Below, piece by piece: positions 54,818-63,754 of a stretch of 64,000 nucleotides of DNA. Numbering within the stretch: position 1 is the stretch's first letter; each line of letters starts with the position of its first letter. This stretch comes from UBA5314 sp035560815. GTDB taxonomy: Bacteria; Bacillota; Syntrophomonadia; Syntrophomonadales; Syntrophomonadaceae. The DNA is taken from NCBI GenBank assembly GCA_035560815.1, contig DATMYR010000055.1, positions 1-64,000 on the forward strand. The letters are read 5' to 3'. The translations under genes and the position numbers were made by a program. The notes under the pieces were generated by a model. It worked only from the letters and a program-made list of their open reading frames with translations, ran no database searches and was not told the origin of the DNA.

Positions 54818-55486
54818 ATGGAAGAAATAGGGGCGCTGTGGCTGCAGCGAAATGACATCTGGGAGATCATACGCCTTTCGGTATTTGTATCCGGTTCCGC
54901 TGTTTTGATCAGCTCCCTACTGGGGATTCCCGCCGGAGCCTGGCTGGGCCTTACCCGCTTTGCCGGGAAAGCTCTGGTTTTACGTATTACGATTACGCTT
55001 ATGGCCTTACCTCCGGTTTTAGCCGGGTTGATTGTTTATCTTCTTCTTTCTCACAGCGGACCTCTGGGTTCCTGGGAGATCCTTTTCACCCCAACTGCTA
55101 TGATCATCGCCCAGTGTCTTCTCGTAATACCTATTATCGTAGGACTCTGTGCGGCCGCGATAGCCGGTAAAGAGAACAGCATCCACGAGCACGCCCTGAG
55201 TCTGGGAGCCACCCGGGCGCAGGCTATGCGGACTGTGATCGGCGAAGCCCGAACCGGCATACTGGCTGCTGTCATGACCGGGTTTGGCCGGGCCTTTGCC
55301 GAGGTGGGGGCGGTGATGATGGTGGGTGGCAACATAAAGCACTTCAGCCGGGTCCTGACTACCTCCATCGTTCTGGAAACCCGACAGGGTAATTTTGATA
55401 TAGCTATTGCTCTGGGCGTTATTTTGCTGATTTTATCTTTTATCGTCAGCAGCATTGCCCTTAGCAGTATACAAGAATCTATATAA
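54818..55486 (+). CDS. tupB: Tungstate ABC transporter permease TupB
   Basis: Membrane subunit of a tungstate importer, 222 residues, about five helices. The cytoplasmic coupling motif ALSLGATRAQAMRTVIGEAR is typical of TupB/ModB-type permeases, and AFAEVGAVMMVGGNI follows it. ATG 54818 is 10 bases after GAGGAG. First gene of tupBCA, with tupC 15 bases further. Tungsten is needed for aldehyde ferredoxin oxidoreductases and formate dehydrogenases of syntrophs. Confidence 0.95.
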   Translation: MEEIGALWLQRNDIWEIIRLSVFVSGSAVLISSLLGIPAGAWLGLTRFAGKALVLRITITLMALPPVLAGLIVYLLLSHSGPLGSWEILFTPTAMIIAQCLLVIPIIVGLCAAAIAGKENSIHEHALSLGATRAQAMRTVIGEARTGILAAVMTGFGRAFAEVGAVMMVGGNIKHFSRVLTTSIVLETRQGNFDIAIALGVILLILSFIVSSIALSSIQESI

Positions 55487-55501
55487 AGGATTGCCAGTTT
55501 G

Positions 55502-56230
55502 ATGAATATTTTTGAACTTTCTGAAGTGAGTAAAACTTATGGTAATCGAACTGTTCTCCAAGTGCCCAGGTTGCAGATGGAGGAGCAGAAGATTTATGCC
55601 ATCCTAGGACCCAATGGAGCGGGGAAGACCACGCTTCTTAGAATATTGAATCTTTTGGAGACACCGGACAAGGGTCGAATTTCCTTTCAGGGAGGTGAAA
55701 TTGAGTATGGCCGTAGACGCTTGGAAGCGGCACGGCAAATGTGTATGGTTTTTCAGAAACCGGTCATGTTTCGTTCTTCGGTTTTTGCCAATGTAGCTTA
55801 TGGCTTAAAGGTAAGAAATGTAGGGCGGAAGAAAAGTGAAGCAATTGTACGGGAAGCCCTGGAGTTTGTGGGGATGAACCATCTGGCTGATCATCCTGCT
55901 CATCATCTGTCCGGGGGTGAGGCGCAGCGTGTAGCCCTGGCCCGCGCGCTGGTGTTAAAACCACGGGTCCTGTTGTTGGACGAACCCACGGCGAATTTGG
56001 ATCCGAGCAGCGTGCAGCATATTGAAGAAATAATCAGAAGGTGGCATCGGGAATATGGAAGCACCATAATTCTGGTCACCCATAACTTATTTCAAGCCAA
56101 AAGGATGGCTCAAGAATGCCTGATTATGATGGATGGCCGCATTATTGAAAAGGGAGCTACAGAGCAAATTTTCTCACAGCCCCGGGAAGCGCTGACCAGC
56201 CAGTTTTTGAATGGCAGCATGGTGTACTAG
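55502..56230 (+). CDS. tupC: Tungstate ABC transporter ATP-binding protein TupC
   Basis: ATPase subunit of 242 residues with Walker A GPNGAGKTT, Q-loop MVFQKPVMF, signature LSGGEAQRVALARAL, Walker B VLLLDEPTANLD and the switch His (VTHN). It lacks the extra C-terminal MOP domain of many ModC proteins. ATG 55502 is preferred over TTG 55499. It follows tupB by 15 bases. Confidence 0.95.
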   Translation: MNIFELSEVSKTYGNRTVLQVPRLQMEEQKIYAILGPNGAGKTTLLRILNLLETPDKGRISFQGGEIEYGRRRLEAARQMCMVFQKPVMFRSSVFANVAYGLKVRNVGRKKSEAIVREALEFVGMNHLADHPAHHLSGGEAQRVALARALVLKPRVLLLDEPTANLDPSSVQHIEEIIRRWHREYGSTIILVTHNLFQAKRMAQECLIMMDGRIIEKGATEQIFSQPREALTSQFLNGSMVY

Positions 56231-56311
56231 AAGAAAGCCGTAATGCGATGACGCAGATGGCTACCCTGCTCGTTTTGAGTTTTCAGTGCGAGACAGGGAG
56301 AAAGGGAGTGT

Positions 56312-57187
56312 ATGAAAATGAGGAAAAATTGGTCGGCTTTAGCCATATTACTGGCACTTATTATGACTTTTTCGTTAGTGGTCACCGGATGTTCCAAAAA
56401 GGCGGACACATCCAAGGAAGCAGCCAAACCAACTATTGAGAGTACAATGACGCTGGCCACCACCACCAGCACCCAGGATTCCGGGTTGCTGGATGTATTA
56501 ATACCTGCTTTTGAAAAAGAAGTAGGAACCAAAGTTAAGGTTGTAGCCGTTGGCAGCGGTGAAGCGATCGCCATGGGTCAGCGCGGCGATGCCGATGTAC
56601 TGTTGGTTCATTCTCCGGCAGCTGAACAAAAATTCGTGGCCGACGGTTACGGGATCAACCGCCGGGATGTTATGTATAACGAGTTTTTGATTGTAGGCCC
56701 GGAAAGCGACCCTGCTCAGATCAAAGGCACTACGGATGCAGTAGCAGCTTTTAAAAAGATTGCCGACAGTAAAAGTAAATTTATTTCCCGGGCTGATAAA
56801 TCAGGAACCAATACCAAAGAGCTGGATATTTGGAAGAAGGCGAGTCTCACACCAGCCGCGCCCTGGTATGTAGAAGCTGGTAAGGGCATGGGTGACACCC
56901 TGACCATGGCCAATGAGCTGAAGGCCTATACGTTGGCCGATGAGGCTACTTACCTGAGCTGGAAGAGCAAAATCAATCTACCGGAAATGGTGCGGGGAGA
57001 CAAAACTCTCTTTAATCCTTATGGCGTTATTGCTGTTAACCCCGAAAAATTCCCCAACGTAAAAAAGAATGCCGCCAATGCATTCACCGAGTTCATTACC
57101 GGGGAAAAAGGCAAGGCGATAATCTCCGAATATGGCAAAGACAAATACGGTAAAGCCCTTTTCACTTTTAGTTATAAACCCCAATAA
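56312..57187 (+). CDS. tupA: Tungstate-binding lipoprotein TupA
   Basis: Substrate-binding subunit, 291 residues, lipid-anchored through Cys27 (VVTGCSKK). The hallmark TTTSTQDSGLLD motif binds the oxyanion, and VAVGSGEAIAMGQRGDADVLLVHSP with YNEFLIVGP is typical of TupA rather than ModA. AAAGGGAG precedes ATG 56312. The order tupB-tupC-tupA puts the binding protein last, with an 81-base gap before it. Confidence 0.96.
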   Translation: MKMRKNWSALAILLALIMTFSLVVTGCSKKADTSKEAAKPTIESTMTLATTTSTQDSGLLDVLIPAFEKEVGTKVKVVAVGSGEAIAMGQRGDADVLLVHSPAAEQKFVADGYGINRRDVMYNEFLIVGPESDPAQIKGTTDAVAAFKKIADSKSKFISRADKSGTNTKELDIWKKASLTPAAPWYVEAGKGMGDTLTMANELKAYTLADEATYLSWKSKINLPEMVRGDKTLFNPYGVIAVNPEKFPNVKKNAANAFTEFITGEKGKAIISEYGKDKYGKALFTFSYKPQ

Positions 57188-57216
57188 AACAACTGCAAAA
57201 GGGAAGTATATCCTGA

Positions 57217-57243
57217 GGGGACGGCATCGCCGTCCCCTTTTTG
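57217..57243 (+). terminator. Terminator of tupBCA, GGGGACGG type
   Basis: GGGGACGGC (57217-57225) and GCCGTCCCC (57229-57237) form a perfect stem with loop ATC, followed by TTTTTT. The stem sequence belongs to the same GGGGACGG family as the palindromes at 33764 and 34481. Confidence 0.92.
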
Positions 57244-57402
57244 TATTGGTGGAGTCCTGACATTCCCAATTCCTCATTTTTCCAAAACCTTTTGGTTTAC
57301 TGGAATATCCCCGCTGCTCGCCTTATATATTTTAAGGGGGTGTATTTCAAACTGTTCATTGTAGGGATAAGCATCAGCTTCGGGAAAAGGGGGATGGGAG
57401 TC

Positions 57403-57975
57403 ATGCTGAGCCGTTTCAAACTCCGATTGTTACTTGTGATTCTTGTAGTAGCCATGGCCAGTATTTCCATGCGCTCGAATGAAAACCGCAGCTACGTTAA
57501 ACCGGTTTTAGAATATGTACTGCATGATTATGGAATTGAGCAAAAGATTCATGCCTGGAGCCAGAGCATAAGCTCTAAACCAGAAGAAAAATCAGTGACA
57601 GCCTTTAACGGGCAGGAACTGCAGGTTCCGTGTGCATATCTCTCCGTACAGCAGGCTTTTGGCTGGTATTGGAATTCCACGGCCGGTCAACAGCAGTTTT
57701 CATCAGGATTGCGCTTGAAAGTACCGGAAAATACCGTAGTCAAACCGGTAACAAAAGGCCGGGTGGTTGAATTGGGTAATGACGACAGCGGCAGAACGGT
57801 TCTCCTTCAGCATGGTCAGAATCTATATTCTCTCTATGGGGGGCTGAAAGAGGTGCTGGTTGATCAGAGCAGTTCGGTGGCTGTAGACCAGGCCCTGGGC
57901 AAGAGCGGTTCCAGCCTCTATCTCGAGATAAGAGGGCCGGACGGACCCCTGGACCCACAATCCCTCCTGGAATGA
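57403..57975 (+). CDS. spoIVFA: SpoIVFA-like membrane protein with degenerate LytM/M23 domain
   Basis: A 190-residue protein: one membrane helix (LRLLLVILVVAMASISM), a linker, and a C-terminal LytM-type domain (ENTVVKPVTKGRVVELGNDD, TVLLQHGQNLYSLYGGL). The zinc ligands of active M23 peptidases are not kept; the usual HxH strand reads YLEI. This fits SpoIVFA, which holds the SpoIVFB protease inactive in the mother cell until signalled. ATG 57403 follows AAAAGGGGG by 9 bases. spoIVFB starts 4 bases after its stop. Confidence 0.82.
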   Translation: MLSRFKLRLLLVILVVAMASISMRSNENRSYVKPVLEYVLHDYGIEQKIHAWSQSISSKPEEKSVTAFNGQELQVPCAYLSVQQAFGWYWNSTAGQQQFSSGLRLKVPENTVVKPVTKGRVVELGNDDSGRTVLLQHGQNLYSLYGGLKEVLVDQSSSVAVDQALGKSGSSLYLEIRGPDGPLDPQSLLE

Positions 57976-57978
57976 TGT

Positions 57979-58845
57979 ATGCGGCTAGGAAAAATTAGCG
58001 GGGTCGTAATCCGGATCAACTGGTTCTTCCTGCTGCTCTGTCTAATCTGTGCCTGGCTGGGGCTCTTACCACAAACCCTGCTGGTTTTTGCCGCAGTCTT
58101 GCTTCATGAACTGGCCCATCTGGGCATGGCGTTCATGCTAGGGGTTAAGGTGGGTGAAATCGAAATTTTGCCCTTTGGAGGCCAGGAACGCATCGACGAT
58201 TTTCTCGGACTTGAGCCCGGAAAGGAAATCTACCTGGCCCTGTCCGGGCCTATTTTCAGTTTGTCTTTGGCCGGAATCCTTCACTTTTCCAACTTGATTT
58301 CCGGTACCTGGAGCGGCACCTTTATTAACACAAATTTAATGCTGGGTTTGTTTAACAGCCTGCCGGCTTTGCCCCTGGATGGAGGCAGGGTTTTGCGGGC
58401 TTTTCTGGCTGAAAAAATTGGATATAGGAAAGCCACCCGCATCATAGCCCGTATGGGTCAGGGAATCGGCTTGGTTTTGATCGCTTTGGGGGCCTATTTA
58501 AATTGGATGCAATGGTTCAATGGTATCAACTATGTAGTGGTGGGCCTCTTTCTTTTCTGGGCGGCGGGCCGGGAAGCCAGACTGTTTCAATATGCTTTTA
58601 TGCGCTTCTTGGTCGAGAAGAAAAAGGAACTGACTAAATGCGGCTTCCTTCCGGCTCAGCATCTGGTAAGCACCCCTCCTACCTTGATCAAGGACTTGCT
58701 CAACACTTCCCGACCGAATTCGTATCTGGTGGTCCTGGTGGTGGATGAAAGCCAGCGGGTGGCGGCGGTGATCAGTGAGGCAGAGCTGATCGAAACCCTT
58801 CTAGAAAAGGGGCCGCGTTGCACGCTTCAGGATGCGCACTACTAA
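57979..58845 (+). CDS. spoIVFB: SpoIVFB-type intramembrane metalloprotease (M50)
   Basis: Site-2-type protease that cleaves pro-sigma-K in sporulators. The 288-residue protein has His43-Glu44-x-x-His47 in HELAHLG and Asp134 in PLDGG within the membrane core of about six helices. Residues about 225-288 form a CBS-like domain (VVLVVDESQRVAAVISEAEL), which senses ATP in SpoIVFB. ATG 57979 is coupled to the upstream gene. Substrate and sporulation ability are not shown in this window. Confidence 0.9.
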   Translation: MRLGKISGVVIRINWFFLLLCLICAWLGLLPQTLLVFAAVLLHELAHLGMAFMLGVKVGEIEILPFGGQERIDDFLGLEPGKEIYLALSGPIFSLSLAGILHFSNLISGTWSGTFINTNLMLGLFNSLPALPLDGGRVLRAFLAEKIGYRKATRIIARMGQGIGLVLIALGAYLNWMQWFNGINYVVVGLFLFWAAGREARLFQYAFMRFLVEKKKELTKCGFLPAQHLVSTPPTLIKDLLNTSRPNSYLVVLVVDESQRVAAVISEAELIETLLEKGPRCTLQDAHY

Positions 58846-58990
58846 CCCGCACTGACCAGCACAGCATTTTTACTGGGTTCTGGTGTAACGGGGAACGTCA
58901 GCGCAGGCCATTATCGCCCCTCGTTCGGATGGCGGTTGCGGCCAGAAATTTGTGGTAAGATATATAGGAATGAGATTATGGAGGCAATGA

Positions 58991-60835
58991 ATGAAAGACA
59001 GGCTGTTTCGCGAGATATTGCCCCGGGTGGCCAAACCGGCCCGCTATACCGGTGGAGAATATAATATACTGCAGAAGGACTGGGACCAGGCCCGGGCCCG
59101 AATGGTCCTGGCTTTTCCTGACGTTTATGAAGTGGGTATGTCGCATGTTGGGAGTAAGATTCTTTATGGGTTGGTCAATGAAAAAAGCCCCCATCTCATA
59201 GAACGGACCTATGCTCCCTGGCCGGATATGGAAGAATTGATGCGTTCCCAGGGTTTACCCTTATATGCGCTTGAGTCCTTTCGTCCTGTAAGGGATTTCG
59301 ATGTGGTAGGATTTTCCCTCCTGTATGAACTGTCGATCAGCAACGTCTTGAATATGCTCAACCTGGCAGGGATACCGATCTGGTCCAGGGAGCGCATGAA
59401 GGAGCAATACCCTTTGATTATCGCAGGAGGACCAGTGGTCTTTAACCCCGAACCGTTTGCTGATTTTTTCGATGCTTTCATTATAGGGGACGGGGAGGAA
59501 GCTCTGTTGGAGGTACTTGATCTGGTGGACCGGAGCAGGGAATGGTCAAAAGGGGAGCGCCTAGCGGCCCTGGCGGCCTTGGAAGGGGTTTATGTACCTT
59601 GCTTGTACCAGGTTTCTTACCGGGAGGACGGAACCCTAGAAAAGATGGAACCACTAAGGTCTGAATTGCCTGACCGGGTGCGCAAGCGGGTAGTCATAGA
59701 TCTCGAAAACACTTATTTTCCTGAGCGTCCTCTAGTGCCTAACCTGGAAATCATCCACGATCGAGCGGTCTTGGAAGTTATGCGCGGATGCCAGCGAGGC
59801 TGCCGCTTCTGCCATGCTGGTATGGTGTACAGGCCGGTGCGGGAACGGAGCCCGGAATTGTTAAAAAAACAGGCTGAAGAGCAGCTTCACCATACTGGTT
59901 ATGAAGAGATATCCCTTACCTCTTTGAGCACCCTGGACTACTCAGCAGTTGCTCCTCTGGTCAAAGACCTGGTGAAGGGGTTCGGTCCTCGAGGAGTTGG
60001 GGTTTCATTGCCTTCTCTACGGGTTGATGCCTTTTCTATCGAACTGGCCAATGAAGTTCAAAAGGTGCGCAAAACTACTTTGACCCTGGCTCCCGAAGCC
60101 GGAACCCAGCGCCTGCGGGATGTCATCAATAAGAATGTGGATGAAGAACAGCTATTTAAGGCAGTGGAAGCCGCGTTCCTTTCCGGCTGGCTGTCAGTAA
60201 AGCTTTATTTTATGTACGGCCTGCCCAGTGAAACGGAAGAAGATCTTCTGGCCATCCTGGAACTGGTCCAGAAGGTTAAGGCTATCGGTGATCGCTGCGC
60301 ACGCCGCCCGGTGGAAATACGGACCAGCCTGGCTTGTTTTGTACCCAAAGCCCATACCCCTTTTCAATGGCGAGCCCAGGATAACGTAGAGCAGTTGGAA
60401 AGCAAACGGCGGCGGTTGAACGTCCAGCGAAGGCGTGGAATCAAACTGAGCTTTCACGACAGCCGCTTGAGCTATCTTGAAGGAGTAATCGCCCGGGGCG
60501 ATCGCCGCCTTTCGCAAGGCATATACCGGGCCTGGGAGAAGGGCTGTAAATTCGATGGATGGTCAGAACATTTCCATTATGAGACCTGGATAGAAGCCAT
60601 GGCAGAAGCCGGACTGGAAATGGATTTTTATACTCGGGAGCGCTCCTACGCGGAAATCCTTCCCTGGGACTTTATCGACATAGGGGTGGGCAAGGACTAT
60701 TTAATGGAGGAGAACGAGAAGGCCACCTATGGTGAGACCACCGGAGACTGCCGATGGGAAGGCTGCGGCGACTGCGGGATCTGTCCCACCCTGGGCGTGA
60801 ACCTGGACATAAAGGGGGCTGACCGATGCATTTGA
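58991..60835 (+). CDS. Radical SAM protein of the TIGR03960 type
   Basis: A 614-residue radical SAM enzyme with the cluster motif Cys267-x3-Cys271-x2-Cys274 (CQRGCRFCHAG). The N-terminal 250 residues hold a B12-binding-like fold segment (VLAFPDVYEVGMSHVGSKIL, DVVGFSLLYELSISNVLNML, GDGEEALLEVLDLV). A C-terminal Cys-rich end (GCGDCGICPTLG) may bind another cluster. Function is unknown, but the gene nearly always adjoins the next one and rng. GGAGG precedes ATG 58991. Confidence 0.92.
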   Translation: MKDRLFREILPRVAKPARYTGGEYNILQKDWDQARARMVLAFPDVYEVGMSHVGSKILYGLVNEKSPHLIERTYAPWPDMEELMRSQGLPLYALESFRPVRDFDVVGFSLLYELSISNVLNMLNLAGIPIWSRERMKEQYPLIIAGGPVVFNPEPFADFFDAFIIGDGEEALLEVLDLVDRSREWSKGERLAALAALEGVYVPCLYQVSYREDGTLEKMEPLRSELPDRVRKRVVIDLENTYFPERPLVPNLEIIHDRAVLEVMRGCQRGCRFCHAGMVYRPVRERSPELLKKQAEEQLHHTGYEEISLTSLSTLDYSAVAPLVKDLVKGFGPRGVGVSLPSLRVDAFSIELANEVQKVRKTTLTLAPEAGTQRLRDVINKNVDEEQLFKAVEAAFLSGWLSVKLYFMYGLPSETEEDLLAILELVQKVKAIGDRCARRPVEIRTSLACFVPKAHTPFQWRAQDNVEQLESKRRRLNVQRRRGIKLSFHDSRLSYLEGVIARGDRRLSQGIYRAWEKGCKFDGWSEHFHYETWIEAMAEAGLEMDFYTRERSYAEILPWDFIDIGVGKDYLMEENEKATYGETTGDCRWEGCGDCGICPTLGVNLDIKGADRCI

Positions 60836-61506
60836 GGGTGGAATACCGGTTGGGGCCCGAACAGCGTTTTCTAGCCAATTTGGATACCATGCATTTGATG
60901 GAACGAGCCTTGCGCCGGGCGGATCTGCCTTACGCGCTGAGCGCCGGTTTCAACCCCCATATTCGTCTGTCCATGGGGACGGTCTTGCCGGTTGGTTTGT
61001 GGGGGGAACGGGAGTATTTTGATCTGGAGCTGAACCAGGAAATGGAACTGAAGGACTTCGCGGTCCGCCTAAATGACGCTCTGCCGCCCTCAGTGCGAGT
61101 CGACCAGGTGGTCGAGGTAACAAGCCACACACCTTCTCTCATGAAGGTGGTTAATGCCGCTTCCTATAGCTTGGTATTGGGAATTTCTTTGCTCCAGTTG
61201 GATGCTCTGGCGCAGGAGTTTATGGACCGGCCCTCGCTATGGGTAAAAAGCCGGGGCAAGAAAAAGGATCTTGACAAAGACCTGAGGTCTGGTATTTATA
61301 AAGTAGAAACGAAAGAACAGTATCAGGGTAGCATCTTAACCATATGGGTGGCTATAGGCGAGCCCCTCAATGTCCGGTATGATGAGTTACTGGCTGCCCT
61401 AGCTGTCAGTGGTTTGGAGCAGAACAGCCTCTTGGACATTTATCGCAGCGGTAATTTTATATACCAGGATACTGTCTTTACAAGTCCCCTGGAGAAGGTG
61501 AAATAG
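60826..61506 (+). CDS. DUF2344 (TIGR03936) radical-SAM-linked protein
   Basis: A 226-residue protein beginning LRVEYRLGPEQRFLANLDTMHLMERALRR, the DUF2344 signature, followed by FNPHIRLSMGTVLPVG. It overlaps the radical SAM gene by 10 bases and ends in the start of rng (TAGTG). The tight linkage in many Firmicutes and actinobacteria suggests a joint RNA-related modification step, which is an inference. Confidence 0.92.
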   Translation: MHLRVEYRLGPEQRFLANLDTMHLMERALRRADLPYALSAGFNPHIRLSMGTVLPVGLWGEREYFDLELNQEMELKDFAVRLNDALPPSVRVDQVVEVTSHTPSLMKVVNAASYSLVLGISLLQLDALAQEFMDRPSLWVKSRGKKKDLDKDLRSGIYKVETKEQYQGSILTIWVAIGEPLNVRYDELLAALAVSGLEQNSLLDIYRSGNFIYQDTVFTSPLEKVK

Positions 61507-62936
61507 TGGTCAGAGAAATCGTCGCAGAAATATATCCCTGGGAATCGCGGGTGGGCATTGTCGAGGATGGCCGCCTGGTCGAAGTTTTTTGGGCCAATCA
61601 GGCTGAGAGTGTTGGAAACATATATAAAGGGAGGATTAAGGATATCCTGCCGGGATTATCCTGTGTATTTGTGGACATCGGCCTGGCTAAAAATGCCTTT
61701 CTTTATGCCGGGGACATCCTGTATGCTGGCAAGGAAAAAGGGCTGAACGCCCTGGATCTGTTGAAGAGCGGCCAGGATATCATGGTCCAGGTAAAAAAGG
61801 AGGCTTTTTCGGAGAAAGGCGCGCGTGTGACCGGCAATGTGACCATCCCTGGACATTTCCTGGTCTTGCTGCCCTTTTACCGCGAGGTTTCCATATCCCG
61901 CAAGATTACCTGTGATGAGCGGCGTAAATATTTGCGCCAGATCATCAATGACAATAAACCCGAACATGCCGGGATCATTGTACGTACTGCCTGCCTGGAA
62001 GCCGAGGATGAGGAGATTATGGCTGAACTTCAACAGTTGCTGCGCCTCTGGCAGGAGATTCGGCAGAACTACCTCAAGTCCCGGGCTCCCGACCTTGTTT
62101 TTGAGGACATGAATGTATTAGAGCGGGCTTTGCGTGACTACCTGGATGGTGATATTTCCCGGGTGGTTATCAACAATGAACGTTTGCAGACGAAAATCCT
62201 GGAATTTACAAAAAACAAGGCTTACTGTTCCCGGATCATGGTTCAGCATGAAGAAGGCGATCTCTTTGAGAAATATAGTTTGGATAAGGATGTGCGCCGT
62301 GCTATACGGCGTAAGGTCTGGCTGAAAAGCGGAGGCTATCTCATTTTCGATGAGACGGAAGCGATGACCGTAATCGATGTGAACAGCGGCAAATATACCG
62401 GTAAGACCAACTTTGAGGACACGGTGCTGCGTCTCAACCTGGAAGCGGCTCTGGAAATCCCCAAACAGTTGAGGCTCCGAAGCATCGGAGGCATCATTCT
62501 CATTGATTTTATTGATATGAAAGAAAAAGGGCATGAAGAAGAACTTATCGATACCCTGAAAAAGGAATTGGAAAAAGACAAAGCACACACGCGCATTATA
62601 GGCATGACTGGTCTGGGGTTCCTGGAAATGACCCGTAAAAAATCGCGCTATGGGATTGCGGAATTTTTTACTGAAGAGTGCAGTTTCTGCAACGGCAGGG
62701 GTAGGACCCTCAATTTGTATTCTACAGCTTGTGAATTAAAACGGAAGCTCTTGAACATGGGGCATTTGGAAGCGAAGGAGATTATCTGCGAAGCGCATCC
62801 CCAACTCCTGCAACAGGTTCAAGAGGATGCCGCCCATCTGGAATATATCAAGGGGCGCCTGGGGAAAAAAATACGATTCCATCCGCATGAGGAAATGTCT
62901 CTCTCCGATTACAAGCTTCATACGGGCGAAAACTGA
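61506..62936 (+). CDS. rng: Ribonuclease G (Rne/Rng family)
   Basis: Single-strand endoribonuclease for rRNA and mRNA maturation, 476 residues. An S1-like domain (NIYKGRIKDILPGLSCVFVDIGL) precedes the catalytic DNase I-like core, with Asp291 in VIDVNSGKYTG and LIDFIDM as metal ligands. Cys392 and Cys395 (CSFCNGRG) form the zinc link that joins dimers. GTG 61506 overlaps the previous stop by one base. It lacks the long RNase E scaffold. Confidence 0.95.
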   Translation: MVREIVAEIYPWESRVGIVEDGRLVEVFWANQAESVGNIYKGRIKDILPGLSCVFVDIGLAKNAFLYAGDILYAGKEKGLNALDLLKSGQDIMVQVKKEAFSEKGARVTGNVTIPGHFLVLLPFYREVSISRKITCDERRKYLRQIINDNKPEHAGIIVRTACLEAEDEEIMAELQQLLRLWQEIRQNYLKSRAPDLVFEDMNVLERALRDYLDGDISRVVINNERLQTKILEFTKNKAYCSRIMVQHEEGDLFEKYSLDKDVRRAIRRKVWLKSGGYLIFDETEAMTVIDVNSGKYTGKTNFEDTVLRLNLEAALEIPKQLRLRSIGGIILIDFIDMKEKGHEEELIDTLKKELEKDKAHTRIIGMTGLGFLEMTRKKSRYGIAEFFTEECSFCNGRGRTLNLYSTACELKRKLLNMGHLEAKEIICEAHPQLLQQVQEDAAHLEYIKGRLGKKIRFHPHEEMSLSDYKLHTGEN

Positions 62937-62971
62937 CCGCCTTTCTTTCTGGTCTCAGGTCCCATCCTGGC

Positions 62972-63000
62972 TTGACTTAAAGGTCGGGATATGTTAACTT
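62972..63000 (+). promoter_or_regulatory. Promoter of the rplU operon
   Basis: TTGACT (62972-62977) and TAACTT (62995-63000) are exactly 17 bases apart; transcription would begin near 63007 at the left edge of the leader RNA. Confidence 0.75.
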
Positions 63001-63002
63001 CT

Positions 63003-63092
63003 AATTTGGTCGCACGTTTTTGTAACCGCTCGGTGCAGGTGGTTAAAAGGCCTTTCAGGCCTGCCTGGCAGCCGGCGAGTCTGGGAAATGTG
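63003..63092 (+). ncRNA. Ribosomal protein L21 leader RNA
   Basis: The rplU 5' region contains the words TTGGTCGCACG, TGTAACCGC, CGGTGCAGG and AGGCCT...AGGCCTGCCTGG, which match the L21 leader of Firmicutes as I know it. CGGTGCAGG and the later CCTGCC can pair. Binding of L21 or of the Prp/L27 products to control the operon is the usual proposal. Confidence 0.7.
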
Positions 63093-63107
63093 GAGGGGTG
63101 AGAAATT

Positions 63108-63422
63108 ATGTACGCAATTATTTCAACGGGCGGAAAACAGTACCGGGTTACTGAAGGAACGGTGCTGAAAGTAGAAAAACTTGAGGTGGAAGCCGGGGAA
63201 CAGATTACCCTGGATCAGGTGCTTATGCTGAGCGACGGCGATGGCAACTGTAAAATAGGGAATCCCGTGGTGGAAGGAGCCCAGGTTACTGCCCGGGTAG
63301 TAGAACAAGGCCGGGACAAGAAAGTGGTAGTATATAAATACAAGAAGCGCAAGAATTACCACAAGAAACAAGGCCACCGCCAGAGTTTTACCAAGCTGAT
63401 CGTCCAGACGATCGAAGGCTAA
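63108..63422 (+). CDS. rplU: Ribosomal protein L21
   Basis: The 104-residue protein begins MYAIISTGGKQYRVTEGTVL and contains VVYKYKKRKNYHKKQGHRQ, the RNA-binding signature. GGAGGGG precedes ATG 63108. Its stop overlaps the ATG of prp. Confidence 0.98.
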   Translation: MYAIISTGGKQYRVTEGTVLKVEKLEVEAGEQITLDQVLMLSDGDGNCKIGNPVVEGAQVTARVVEQGRDKKVVVYKYKKRKNYHKKQGHRQSFTKLIVQTIEG

Positions 63423-63751
63423 TGATCCAAGTAAACATAAACTACCGGGATGATTGTATCGTCTCATTTTCGGTAGAAGGTCATGCGGGATTTGCTGATA
63501 GCGGCAGTGATATTTATTGCGCTGCAGTGTCGGCAGTAACACAAACTGCTCTGCTCGGTTTATTAGACAACCTGGAAGCAACACCCGAGTATACGGTGGA
63601 AAAGGGTCGGCTGCAATGCCGGCTTCCCCAGGCTCTATCCCAGCGGGATAGAGAACGGGCCCAGGTAATTCTTTCAACAATGGAAAGCGGCCTCACGGCC
63701 ATGCGAGAATCCTGCGCAGAATATCTGCAAATAAGGGTTAGGAGGCTTTAA
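63422..63751 (+). CDS. prp: Ribosomal-processing cysteine protease Prp
   Basis: Cleaves the N-terminal extension of L27 so that the ribosome can assemble. The 109-residue protein has His21 (EGHAGFADSG) and Cys33 (DIYCAAVSA), equal to the catalytic pair His22/Cys34 of the Staphylococcus enzyme. It sits between rplU and rpmA, as usual where L27 needs processing. Confidence 0.96.
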   Translation: MIQVNINYRDDCIVSFSVEGHAGFADSGSDIYCAAVSAVTQTALLGLLDNLEATPEYTVEKGRLQCRLPQALSQRDRERAQVILSTMESGLTAMRESCAEYLQIRVRRL

Positions 63752-63754
63752 AAA

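Noticed and set aside
57241..57402. Longer N terminus for the SpoIVFA-like protein
   Set aside because: The added residues lie over the tupA terminator region and lack a ribosome site; ATG 57403 has a good one.
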